From Bubalus kerabau (lineage: Eukaryota; Chordata; Mammalia; Artiodactyla; Bovidae): 64,000 bases of DNA. Made by a program: the position numbers and the translations under genes. Shown here piece by piece: positions 22,696 to 32,860 of the stretch. The DNA is taken from assembly GCF_029407905.1 (NCBI RefSeq), contig NC_073624.1, positions 117,676,001 to 117,740,000 on the forward strand. Reading direction: 5' to 3'. Under the pieces are notes generated by a model. It ran no database searches, was not told the origin of the DNA, and worked only from the letters and a program-made list of their open reading frames with translations. How positions within the stretch are numbered: position 1 is the first letter of the stretch; each line of letters opens with the position of its first letter.

Positions 22696-22904
22696 TGTGT
22701 GGTAGTCACTCTGTCTTATCCGACTCTTTGTGACACCATGGACTGTATAGTCCATGAAGCTCCTTGTCCATGGGATTCCCCAGGCAAAAATACTGGAGTA
22801 GGTAGCCATTCCCTTCTCTATGGAATCTTCCTGACCCAGGGATCAAACCTGGGTCTGCTGCATTGTGGGAAGAATCTTTACCATCTGAGCCACCAGGGAA
22901 GCCC
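22696..22904 (-). mobile_element. Bov-tA SINE
   Basis: Minus strand, 5' end at 22904. Flanks TAAACTATGT / TAAGCTATATG suggest a decayed target-site duplication. The A unit carries CTATAGTCCATGAAGC-type changes. Confidence 0.9.
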
Positions 22905-22979
22905 AAATTTAAGCTATATGTATATATAATTATTATATAATATTATTTTATAATTAATATATTATGCTGTTATATAATT
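22905..22979. repeat. AT-rich spacer between inverted SINEs
   Basis: Almost pure A/T with several short self-complementary TATAATTATTATATA-type runs. Confidence 0.75.
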
Positions 22980-23212
22980 GGGCTTCCCAGGTGGTTCTAG
23001 TGGTAAAGCACCCACCTGCCAATGCAGGAGATGCAGGAGACGCAGGTTTGATCCCTGGGTGAGGAAGATCCCCTGGAGGAGGGCGTGGGAACCCACTCTA
23101 GTATTCTTGCCTGAAGAATCTTATGGACAGAGGAGCCTGGTGGGCCATAGTCTACAGCATTGCAAAGAGTCAGACATGACTGAAGCGACTGAGCATGTAC
23201 ACAAGCACATAG
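22980..23212 (+). mobile_element. Bov-tA SINE
   Basis: Full length, with a 10-base duplication in the head (GCAGGAGATGCAGGAGACGC). Opposite in orientation to the copy at 22696-22904, giving an inverted pair with a 75-base loop. Confidence 0.93.
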
Positions 23213-23314
23213 TTATGTATTACATATGTATATATAATGTAACCTGTATGTATGTGTAATTAGAAATGTGTGTATATCTATATCTATATGTATGCATATA
23301 TATCCAGTATTCTT

Positions 23315-23524
23315 GGGCCTCTCTGGTGGCTAAGATGATAAAGAATCTGCCTGCAATTGCAGGAGATGTGAGTTCATTCCCTTGGGAAGATGTCCCCTGG
23401 AGGAGAGCATGGCAACCCACTCCAGTATTCTTGCCTGGAGAATTCCCATGGACAGTGGAGCCTGGCAGGCTACACTCCATGGGATCACAAAGAGTCGGAC
23501 ATGACTGAGCGACTAAGCACAGCA
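23315..23524 (+). mobile_element. Bov-tA SINE
   Basis: GGGCCTCTCTGGTGG start, A unit to GACTAAGCACAGC. A small deletion around the B box (GTGAGTTCATTCCC) probably weakens its internal promoter. Confidence 0.92.
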
Positions 23525-23718
23525 TATTTATAATTAGAAATCTTTTCTTTGGCTATTGGTAATAAATATTTTGGGGGAGAATTCTAAAAAATATAGGCCT
23601 TCAAGAAATGTCCAGATAGCATTTGAATTTCTATAGCTTTTATTGAGGGTTGTTTTGGCTGCTGACGTGGTGTTCTGGGCTAGCTACTAGGGGTCTCCAA
23701 AATTAGAGGTATGTAACC

Positions 23719-23945
23719 AGACAGAGGAGCCTGGTAGGCTGCAGTCCATGGGGTCGCTGGGAGTTGGACACGACTGAGCGACTTCACTTGGACTTTTCAC
23801 TTTCATGCATTGGAGAAAGAAATGGCAACCCACTCCAGTGTTCTTGCCTGGAGAATCCCAGGGACTGGGGAGCCTGGTGGGCTGCCGTCTATGGGGTCGC
23901 ACAGAGTCGGACACGACTGAAGCGACTTAGCAGCAGCAGCAGCAA
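23719..23945 (+). mobile_element. Bov-A2 SINE, 5'-truncated
   Basis: Starts part-way into the first A unit (AGACAGAGGAGCCTGG), then the CTTTTCACTTTCATGC linker and an intact second unit ending in CAGCAGCAGCAGCAA. Confidence 0.93.
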
Positions 23946-25292
23946 CCGGTGCAGATGTCATGCTAGTTATCTAATTTGCATCTAATGATTATATTTGAAA
24001 TAACTTCCAAATGATAGAGTTTTCATCTGTAAAAGGATCAAATCTTCTCCCACTACATACTTTTGTCTCTCCTCACTTTTGGAAAAGAGCTCCTTTTCCT
24101 TCCCTCTTGATTCCTATGCATACACAGAAATATGGTTTTTAGAAAAAGCCTTCACTGCTAACTCCAAGCAAAGAGCCGCTTGTTTTAAGAAGGTAGCCTG
24201 ATTTCTTCTTCCCACGTAAAGAAGCTGGGTATGAATAAAGATCGAGTCTTGTTGCCTGAGAGCTTCATATACTCTCCATTGATGAAATCACTCTGTGACG
24301 GAGCACAGCATGGGTGCAATACATGTGAAGAAATTATTCTTGACATATCCCTTGGACCGTTGACTTTTTGTGCTGGGCGGTCTATTGAGATGTACTATTA
24401 TTATTTCCCATTTGATTATGTCTGTGCATATGCTGTCAGTTTGCATTGCTGGGATAAGCACTTTGAACTTGATGGTTTGGTGTTTTAAATGCCATCTCTT
24501 CCTCTTGAATGAAATCTCATTTTCTAGCAATTTCAAGACTTGTTAAATTTGGCCGCAGAGGAATATATATGCAATTTTTATTTTTCTTTTCTGTTCTTAC
24601 TTTCATCGCTGGTGCTAAGAATGAGGAAAATCCCACATAATTGCTAGCACTGCACCTAAAGTTTTGGAAAATTGGTATTAAAGCAGACAATATGGAATCT
24701 TTATTTTTGGTCTTTTTAGTTTCTTAAGGAAGAGTATGCTTACATTCAGGAAGCAAAGGTGATTTTAGAAACTAGTCAAGTTTTCTCTTTTTTAGGAATA
24801 CTCTTTTTGTGGAAATGAAGGTTTCTTTATGCTCACATACTGAATTAATTAATTCTTTTTGCTATTGTTGCCTTTTTAAACTCAGAGTTGCATCCTCAAA
24901 AGGTATAACAGATCAACTGACCAACTCTGCAACAAGGTATTTTTTCTTTTTTTTTTTTTTTTTACAAATCACATGTAACCTACCCTTATGTATTGCCAGA
25001 ATAGTTCCACCCCATGAAACTGCCCCATAATGAATTGGCAAATCTCTGAACACTAATCTTGAGCTTAACCATTCTCATTAATGTGAAAAATTTAATTGTA
25101 ATAGTCATTTTATCAAATAAAAGTAGGTAAAACTCCCTCTTAGATGGTGCTGGGTTGACTTTTGAGTAGATATTAGGGATTGCAGTCTGAACCACAGAGA
25201 CCTAAATGTATGTGAAATGTATTATGTCAAAAATGGCAAATGAGACTTCCACTGAAATAACAATTCTCAGTTGAAACATTCATTTAAAATGA
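23946..25292. other. Repeat-poor intergenic stretch
   Basis: Apart from a T-run at 24939-24963 I see no repeat over ~1.35 kb. The antiparallel frames at 24231-24488 and 24288-24536 carry no known motif. 24230-24500 has a balanced composition and could be conserved non-coding sequence; that is a guess. Confidence 0.5.
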
Positions 25293-25427
25293 TCAGTTCA
25301 GTTCAGTCACTCAGTCGAGTGCGACTCTTAGCGATGCCATGAGCTGCAGCAGGCCAGGTCTCCCTGTCTATCACCAACACCTGGAGTCCACCCAATGCAT
25401 GTCCATCGAGTCAGTGATGCCATCCAG

Positions 25428-25901
25428 CTATCTCATCCTCTGTCGTTCCCTTCTCCTCCTGCCCCCAATCCCTCTCAGCATCAGGGTCTTTTCCAATGAG
25501 TCAACTCTTCGCGTGAGGTGGCCAAAGTACTGGAGTTTCAGCTTTAGCATCATTCCTTCCACAGAAATCCCAGGACTGATCTCCTTCAGAATGGACTGGT
25601 TGGATCTCCTTGCAATCCAAGGGACTCTCAAGAGTCTTCTCCAACACCACAGTTCAAAAGCATCAATTCTTCGGCGCTCAGCTTTCTTCACAGTCCACCT
25701 CTCACATCCATACATGACCACAGGAAAAACCATAGCCTTGACTAGATGGGCCTTTGTTGACAATGTAATGTCTCTGCTTTTTAATATGCTGTCTAGGTTG
25801 ATCATAACTTTCCTTCCAAGGAGTAAGTATCTTTTAATTTCATGGCTGCAATCACCATCTGCAGTGACTTTGGAGCCCAAAAAAATAAAGTCAACCACCA
25901 T
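25428..25901 (-). pseudogene. BovB C-terminal domain remnant
   Basis: 157 codons downstream of the RT domain in a shifted frame. It contains the FIFLGSKVTADGDCSHEIKR, VMYGCERWTVKKAE and ELWCWRRLLRVPW blocks typical of the BovB C-terminus and ends in an arginine-rich GGRRRRERQRMR stretch. This part lies after the RT palm and is shared by the truncated copies across the window. Confidence 0.9.
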
Positions 25902-25909
25902 TTCCCCAT

Positions 25910-26812
25910 CTATTTCCCATGAAGTGATGGGATCGGAGCCATGATCTTCATTTTCTGAATGTTGAGCTTTAAGCCAACTTTTTCACTCTCCTCTTTCACT
26001 TTCATCAAGAGGCTTTTGAGTTCCTCTTCAGTTTCTGCCATAAGGATGGTGTCATCTGCATATCTGAAGTTATTGATATTTCTCCCACCAATCTTGATTC
26101 CAGCTTGTGCTTCTTCCAGCCCAGCGTTTCTCATGATGTACTCTGCATATAAGTTAAATAAGCAGGGTGACAATATACAGCCTTGAGGTATCCTTTTTCC
26201 TGATTGGAACCAGTCTGTTGTTCCACATCCAGTTCTAACTGTTGCTTCCTGACCTGCATACAGGTTTCTCAAGAGGCAGGTCAGGTGGTCTGGTATGCCC
26301 ATCTCTTTCAGAATTTTCCACAGTTTATTGTGATCCATGCAGTCAAAGGCTTTGTCAAAGCAGAAATAGATGTTTTTCTCGAACTCCCTTGCTTTTTCAG
26401 TGATCCAGGGGATGTTGGCAATTTGATCTCTGGTTCCTCTGCCCTTTCTAAAACCAGCTTGAACATCTGGAATTTCATGGTTCACATATTGCTGAAGCTT
26501 GGCTTGGAGAATTTTGAGCATTACTTTACTAGCGTGTGAGATGAGTGCAATTATGCAGTAGTTTGAGCATTCTTTGCCATTGCCATTCTTTGGGACTGGA
26601 AAGAAAACTGACCTTTTCCAGTCCTGTGTCCACTGTTGAGTTTTCCAAATTTGCTGGCATATTGAGTGCAGCACTTTCACAGCATCATCTTTCAGGATTT
26701 GAAATAGCTCAACTGGAATTCCATCAACTCCAGTAGCTTTGTTCATAGTGATGCTTCCTAAGGCCCACTTGACTTCACATTCCAGGATGTCTGGCTCTAG
26801 GTCAGTGATCAC
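25910..26812 (-). pseudogene. BovB reverse transcriptase (300-codon remnant)
   Basis: The longest single BovB frame of this copy. It holds the RT finger-palm region. Motif B QGCILSPCLFNLY is at residues 210-222 and the catalytic motif C YADD at 251-254. Motif A is damaged: the sibling copy at 37506-38621 has FIDYAKAFDCVD, while here it reads CFDKAFDCMD (residues 151-160), a net loss of three residues next to a metal-binding aspartate. The frame ends by shifting out of register at the MAPIPSLHGK residues; the C-terminal domain continues in another frame (25901-25428). RTE enzymes nick target DNA and reverse-transcribe their own RNA in the nucleus. This one should be inactive. Confidence 0.92.
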
Positions 26813-27901
26813 ACCATCGTATTATCTGGGTCATGAAGACCTTTTTTGTACAGTTCTTCCTTGTGTTCTTGCCACCTCTTCTTAATATCTTCTGCTTCTG
26901 TTAGGTCCATATCATTTCTGTCCTTTATCGAGCTCATCTTTGCATGGAATTTTCCCTTGGTATCTCTAATTTTCTTGAAGAGATCTCTAGTCTTGCCATT
27001 CTGTTGTTTCCTCTATTTCTTTGCATTGATCGCTAAGGAAGGCTTTCTTGTCTCTCCTTGCTATGCTTTGGAACTCTACATTCAGATGCTTATATCTTTC
27101 CTTTTCTCCTTTGCTTTTCACTTCTCTTCTTTTCAAAGCTATTTGTTAGGCCTCCTCAGACAGCCATTTTGCCGTTTTTGCATTTCTTTTTCTTTGGGAT
27201 CGTCTTGATACCTGTCTCCTGTACAGTGTCATGAACCTCCATCCATAGTTCATCAGGCACTCTATCAGATCAAATCCCTTAAATCTATTTCTCACTTCTA
27301 CTGTATAAGATTTGATTTAGGTCATGTGTGAATGCTATAGTGGTTTTCTCCACTTTCTTCAATTTCAGTCTGAATTTGACAATATGGAGTTCATGATCTG
27401 AGCCACAGTCTGCTCCTGGTATTGTTTTTGCTGACTGTATAGAGTTTCTCCATCTTTGGCTGCAAAGAATATAATCAGTCTGATTTCGGTGTCAACCATC
27501 TGGTGATGTTCATGTGTGGAATCTTCTCCTGTGTTTTTGGAAGAGGGTGTTTGCTATGACTAGTGTGTTCTCTTGGCAGAACTATATTAGCCTTTGTCCT
27601 GCTTCATTCTGTACTCCAAGGCCAAGTTTGCCTGTTCCTCCAAGTGTTTCTTGACTTCCTCCTTTTGCATTCCAATCCCCTATACTGAAGAGGACATCTT
27701 TTTTGGGTGTTAGTTCTAAAAGGTCTTGTAGGTCTTCATAGAACTGTTCAATTTCTGCTTCTTCAGCGTTACTGGTTGGGACATAGACTTGGATTACCGT
27801 GATATTGAATGGTTTGCCTTGGAAACGAACAGAGATCGTTCTGTTGTTTTTGAGATTGCATCCAAGTACTGCCTTTCAGACTCTTTTGTTGACTATGATG
27901 G

Positions 27902-28153
27902 CTACTCCATTTCTTCTAAGGGATTCCTGCCCACAGTATAGATATAATGGTCATCTGAGTTAAATTCACCCATTCCATTCCATTTTAGTTCGCTGATTCC
28001 TAGTATGTCAACGTTCACTCTTGCCATCTCCTGTTTGACCACTTCCAATTTGACATTCCAGGTTCCTATGCAGTATTGCTCTTTACAGCATTGGACCTTG
28101 CTTCTATCACCAGTTACATCCACAACTGGGTGTTCTTTTTGCTTTGGCTCCAT
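27902..28153 (-). pseudogene. BovB N-terminal endonuclease remnant
   Basis: 83 codons including the start MEPKQKEHPVVDVTGDRSKV and the endonuclease entry IGTWNVKLEVVKQEMARVN then DILGISELKWNG, where the glutamate of SELKW is the expected metal-binding residue of the exonuclease-endonuclease-phosphatase fold. Compared with the usual order a few residues appear lost between WNV and LEVV, and the frame is broken after PLEEME. Confidence 0.85.
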
Positions 28154-28518
28154 CCCTTCATTCTTTCTGGATTTATTTCTTCACTGATCTCCATCAGCAA
28201 ATTGGGCACCTACCGACCTGGAGAGTTCATCTTTCAGTGTCCTATCATTTTGCCTTTTCATACTGTTCATGGGGTTCTCAAGGCACCAATACTGAAGTGG
28301 TTTGCCGTTGCCTTCTCCAGTGGACTACATTCTGTCATAACTCTCCACCACGACCTTTCCGTCTTGGGTGGCCCCACATGGCATGGCTTAGTTTCATTGA
28401 GTTAGACAAGGCTGTGGTCCTTGTGATCAGATTGGCTAGTTGTCTGTGATTGTGATTTCAGTCTGTCTGCCCTCTGATGCCCTCTCTCAGTGCCTCCTGT
28501 CTTACTTGGGTTTCTCTT

Positions 28519-28764
28519 ACCTTAGATGTGGGGTATCTCTTCACGGCTGCTCCAGAAAAGCAAGGCCGCCGCTCATGACCTTGGCTGTGGGGTAGCTCCT
28601 CTTGGCCGCTGCTCCTGACCTTGGATGTGCAGTAGCTCCTCATGGCCGCCTCTCGTGACCTTGGGTGTGGGGTATCTCCTTTTGGCCGCTGCTCCTGACC
28701 TTGGACGTGCGGTAGCTCCTCATGGCTGCCGTTCCTTGCTCTGGACATGAGCTAGCTCCCGTGC
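28519..28764 (-). repeat. BovB 5' UTR 40-bp tandem repeats
   Basis: Clear 40-base units at 28565-28604, 28605-28644, 28645-28684 and 28685-28724, with diverged flanking units. Each has a GCCGC(T/C)...TGACCTTGG...GTAGCTCCT core. Units 1 and 3 resemble each other (TGTGGGGTA), as do 2 and 4 (CCTGACCTTGGAYGTGC), so the true period is 80 bases. The 96-codon minus frame at 28458-28748 runs through this array and is not a separate gene. Confidence 0.88.
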
Positions 28765-28836
28765 CGCACAGCCACCACTCCATACTCTTGTTTTAGAGGA
28801 AAGGAATCATTCTTTCTTTAAGATATAGTTTCTCTT

Positions 28837-29059
28837 TCTGCATGGGGGCTCAGTCCCTTCAGTCTTGTGCAGCTGAACTCTTCTAGAATTCTGTAACCCA
28901 CCAGGTTCGTCTGTGCATGGAATTCTCCAGGCAAGAATATTGGAGTGGACTGCTGTGCCCTTCTCCAGAAGATCTTCCTGACCCAGGGATTGAATTCTAG
29001 TCTTCTGCGTCTCCTGAATTGCAGATGAATTCTTTACTACTGAACCACTGGGGAAGCCC
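28837..29059 (-). mobile_element. Bov-tA SINE
   Basis: Minus strand, 5' end at 29059. Target-site duplication TAGTTTCTCTT (28826-28836) and TAATTTCTCTT (29060-29070), one mismatch. It lies beside the 5' end of the long BovB. Confidence 0.93.
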
Positions 29060-29070
29060 TAATTTCTCTT

Positions 29071-29944
29071 CATAAAAGCTAGATATTTTATGGAATTTAG
29101 TGTTATAATTTGCTAATATGGCATCAGTAAATGTGATTGAAGATGTCTCTCAACCAGTTTTCTTTGGAGGACAAGCTGATTCCCTGTCCAATGCAACAGA
29201 AAATTGTTTTCTATATATGTAGGTGACTCTGACTAAATATTCTTCCAAAGCAGAGATATTAATACAATTACAGTTGCTCAGAAAAATCAGGAATCATCTA
29301 GATCATACTATATTGACAACATATAGGATACCCTTATTCTACTCTAACCTATTCAGTAGTAATTAATGTAACTCATTAATTACATTGATAAATATATGAG
29401 CAAAGTATATTTATATGTATATACTTACATGTGATAAATATTTAGTTTTCACTGATGCTACATTGATTAATGTATATAAAACCAAAGACAAAATTTTAAA
29501 CAGTAATTTTGTGGATGAAAAATGAGGTACGTGGAAGTACTTTGAAAAATTAAAGACTATTAAAATTTTAAGATTTTATTAATGTAATTTAAATTCAGCG
29601 TCATGACATAAATGGCTCAGAAAACTACATTTTATTCCTGTTCATTTGTCATCCAATAGAATGATATCTTTTAACATTTAAAAAACCTTTTAAAAAGAAA
29701 CTTGAGTGTCATTGCAGTTAATTGATTTGGTCAGATTGCGGAGGTAATAAGGACTTAGATCTCCTGACCTCTGTGTAGTAGTATTTCCATATAATCTTGT
29801 GATCAGACCCAAGGTTAGAAAACCCATATGTAGGAGAAGAATGTGGAATGAATGCAAAATGATTCACCTAAAGCTTCGGGGAAAAAACAAAAACAAAAAC
29901 AAAACTCAAGGCAAATAGTTGACTATATACATGAAATCCAAACT
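29071..29944. other. AT-rich intergenic sequence
   Basis: No gene is seen. There is an (AAAAC)n run at 29880-29905. Confidence 0.5.
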
Positions 29945-30163
29945 TTAGGAATTACCACTTTTTTTTTTTTTTTTTTTCTTTTTTGTGGTTACACACTGGT
30001 GTGATGATCTTGCAGTTTCAGACTGATCTTGATTCATATCTTCTGGGATAAACATTCCCCTTTTTTCTGAATCATTTGGGAAGTCTGTGTTTTCATGACC
30101 AATATCAAATTGTCCATATGATCCCTCCCCCAAAGTATGGTATCGTTGTTCATGTGTGAGCAT
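29945..30163 (-). other. Open frame ending at poly-A; possible retrocopy piece
   Basis: A 72-codon frame on the minus strand with a balanced, protein-like composition (for example GSYGQFDIGHENTDFPNDSE) that runs straight into an A tract coding for lysines (plus-strand T run 29961-29978). It could be a 5'- and 3'-truncated processed retrocopy primed at an internal A stretch, or chance. A TGA stands two codons before the first ATG. I do not recognise a parent protein, and no AATAAA precedes the A tract. Confidence 0.3.
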
Positions 30164-30200
30164 ATGTCAGGGGAACTGAAGAGCTGTGCGCCTTTTTTCC

Positions 30201-30259
30201 TTGGTATTTTCAGTGGAGACAGCTGTTTAGCCCTCCAGGCATTTAGGTCTGTATACTGT
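30201..30259 (-). repeat. Donor arm of a 59-bp inverted duplication
   Basis: The reverse complement of this stretch recurs at 32056-32114 with 57 of 59 identical bases. It ends at the site where a Bov-tA later inserted. Confidence 0.95.
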
Positions 30260-30266
30260 CAGGAAA

Positions 30267-30470
30267 GGGCCTCCCTAGTGACTCAGACAATAAAGAATAT
30301 GCCTGCCATGAGGGAGACCTGGGTTTGATCCCTGGGTTGAGAAAATCTCCTAGAGAAGGGAACAGCTACCCACTCCAGAATTCTTGCCTGGAGAATTCCA
30401 TGGACAGAGGAACTGGGTGGGCTTCAATCCTTGGGGTCGCAAAGAGTTGGGCACGGCTGAGCATCTATCA
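30267..30470 (+). mobile_element. Bov-tA SINE
   Basis: Flanked by CTGTCAGGAAA (30256-30266) and CTGTAAGGAAA (30471-30481), 10 of 11 matching. The head has GGTTTGATCCC as B box. Confidence 0.95.
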
Positions 30471-30481
30471 CTGTAAGGAAA

Positions 30482-30882
30482 GAATAGAAGGTTCTTTGTA
30501 AGATTTTCATTGTGCTTTGCCCAATCCTGTCATTCCTTGGACTTCTCAAAACACTGTATCAGCAGTTATTTAATGGAGCAAACTATATTATCTGTGCCCC
30601 CCAAAATCAACCAGTAGAGGAACACGCAAATACATTCATAGAGTAGCCCTCCCAAATTTATCACCCCCTAATCAAATTAATCTCGATGGCTTACTCTTAC
30701 TGTGGTCTGACTAGGAGGGCCCTGTTGGCAATTCCTTAAGAATTGAGGGGAAAGAAGAGTAGTAAATCCCATAAGATGCTCTTCCATTTTCAGCAGCCAC
30801 GAAAGGCCACAGGAAGGGGAGTATGACATGAGAGGCACTCTGGAGTTAATCAAGATAGAGATCCTAAGAATTTGTGCTACCT
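30482..30882. other. Unannotated intergenic sequence
   Basis: No repeat or coding signal was recognised. Confidence 0.5.
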
Positions 30883-30892
30883 AAAACCCCAC

Positions 30893-31151
30893 TGGAGAAG
30901 GCACTGGCAGCCCACTCCAGTACTCTTGCCTGGAAAATCCCATGAACGGAGGAGCCTGGTGGGCTGTAGCCCATGGGGTCTCTAAGAGTTGGACACAACT
31001 GAGTGACTTCACTTTGACTTTTCACTTTCATGCATTGGAGAAGGAAATGGCAATCCACTCCAGTGTTCTTGCCTGGCGAATCCCAGGGATGGGGGAGCCT
31101 GGTGGGCTACCATCTTAATGACTGAAGCGACTTAGCAGCAGCAGCAGCAGC
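30893..31151 (+). mobile_element. Bov-A2 SINE with internal deletion
   Basis: Two A units. The second lacks about 20 bases after CTGGTGGGCTACCATC. The tail is AGCAGCAGCAGCAGCAGC. Flanks AAACCCCACT (30883-30892) and AAAGCCCCACT (31152-31162) are the target-site duplication. Confidence 0.93.
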
Positions 31152-31162
31152 AAAGCCCCACT

Positions 31163-31489
31163 GCTCTTGTAATATGCACGATATGCCACAGCACTTATTG
31201 TTTTATGGTTTCTAAATTTCTTCCTTACTAGTATTTCTATTTTTATTTCTATTTTCATTTTTATTTTTCTTATTTTAATTTCACATAGGATTTTTCAAGG
31301 AAGTTCAGATCACACATGGTTCTCTTAAGTGATGCTGAAAAAGCTCTGAATAAACTGAAAGAGTCCATGAATTTTCTGTCTATGCATATATTTTTCTAAT
31401 GACTTGAAAAAAATAGCTCTCTATTGTTGAACCACAGATAGAGTAGATCTGTTTTTTGAAAAGATATGCTTGTTCATTTTAGAAATGAA
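31163..31489. other. Intergenic, T-rich low complexity
   Basis: 31228-31278 is a degenerate (TTTTTAT)n tract. Nothing else was recognised. Confidence 0.55.
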
Positions 31490-32510
31490 TGAAACAGCAT
31501 TCTTTTCAGGTCAAAGTTGGATGAGTTCTGGTGAATGTATACATGTGGAAGCAACACCTTAATTAAAATAGGAAGATTTCCGTCACTCCGAAGTGTGATG
31601 CCCCTTTGGATTCAGTCTTACTTCTTTCGTTGCTCCCAGTCATCCCACCCTTGGAAATCACTGCTTTCCCTATTCCATATGTCCAATAAGTAGAATCATA
31701 CAGTGTGTAGCTTGCTTTCTTTCAGGCAGCATAATGCTTTTGAGATTCATCACTGTTGTTGCTTTGTATTGCTGTAAAGTTTTCATGGTATGAATCTGTC
31801 ACAATTTAATTATCCATTCATCTGCTGATGGAAGTTTGGGTTGTTTCCAGTTTGGTGCAATTGTGAGTGAAGAATATGTGTATAGGCCTTTGTTTGACAC
31901 AAGTTTCCATTTCTCTTGGGTAGTTACTCTATGAATTATTGGGTCACATGGTAGATATGATTGTAATCTTATAAGAAACTGTCAACCTGTAGATATGATT
32001 GTAATCTTATAAGAAACTGTCAAACTGTCAACCTGTCAAACTGTCAATACTGTCCACAGTATACAGACCTCAATGCCTGGAGGGCTAAACAGCTGTCTCC
32101 ATTGAAAATACCAATCTTTGGAAACTGTCAACCTGGTTTCCAAAGTAGTACCATTTTGCACTCTCACCAGGCAATGTTTGAGAGTTTCCTTGTTAGAATT
32201 TTATATTGTACTTTTCTTAAAAAAATTTTTAGCCATTCTAGTAGTTGTATATAGTAGTATCTCACTGTGGTTTAATTTGCATTTCCCCAATGGCTAATAA
32301 TATTAAACATCTTTTCATGTTCCTGTTCATCATCTTCATCTCTTGTCTGATGAAGTGTCTGTTCTAATCTTTTGTTTTTTTTTAGACTGTACCGTTGGTT
32401 TTCATATATTATTGAGTTATACGAGTTCTTTACATTTTGTGGATTAAGTCCTTTAATAATGCATTTTGTAATTACTTTCTTATAGTTTATTGCCTATTGT
32501 GACATGTTTT
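31490..32510 (-). mobile_element. Old L1 (L1M-type), antisense
   Basis: Antisense L1 ORF2-to-3' order: AATTATCCATTCATCTGCTGATGG, GGGTTGTTTCCAG, TTCCAAAGTAGTACCATTTTGC, ATTTGCATTTCCCCAATGGC and TTTGTGGATTAAGTCC. It is diverged, without open frames, and interrupted by a local tandem duplication and a templated inverted insertion at 31952-32114. Confidence 0.88.
31952..32114. repeat. Local duplications plus 59-bp inverted insertion
   Basis: A 38-base period duplication (31952-31989 and 31990-32023) is followed by ACTGTCAA(A/C) stutters (32011-32055), then 32056-32114, the inverted copy of 30201-30259. The L1 sequence resumes at about 32121 with the same AAACTGTCAACCTG that preceded the insertion. 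This is the pattern left by replication template switching. Confidence 0.9.
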
Positions 32511-32656
32511 TTAGCATGAAAAGAGAAAACAGAAGATTTTTACTTCTGATAGATTTTTATTTATTTATTTTTAAGACTCCTTAGTTTGTGTCCTATCTAA
32601 GCATAAGTCTAACAGAATTTTACAAAGATTTTTTAAAAGTATTTTCTTCTTGAAAT

Positions 32657-32860
32657 TGTGTGTGTGTGTCTGTTATTAGTTGTGTCCGACTCTGTGACCC
32701 CATGGACCACCAAGCTTCTCTGTCCATGGGATTCCCCAGGCAAGAATGCTGGAGTGGGTTTCCGTTTCCTTCTCTAAGGGATCTTCTTGACCCAGGGGTC
32801 AAACCTGGGTCTCTTACATTGCAGGCAAATTCTCTGCTATCTGAGCTATAGGGAAGTCCC
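32657..32860 (-). mobile_element. Bov-tA SINE
   Basis: Minus strand, 5' end at 32860. A GT-rich run (32658-32669) forms its 3' tail. Flanks AAATTGTGT and AGATTGTGT suggest a short target-site duplication. Confidence 0.9.

Larger units (their letters stand above)
25293..28782 (-). mobile_element. BovB LINE, near full length
   Basis: About 3.5 kb, the most complete BovB in the window. From right to left (5' to 3' of the element): 5' UTR with a 40-bp tandem repeat (28519-28764), the apurinic-endonuclease-like coding region (about 28150-27000), reverse transcriptase (about 26812-25910), the C-terminal domain (25901-25428) and the CAGTT-type 3' tail at 25293. Several frameshifts and stops separate these blocks, so it is not competent. 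No target-site duplication was recognised. A Bov-tA inserted just beyond its 5' end at 28837. Confidence 0.95.
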
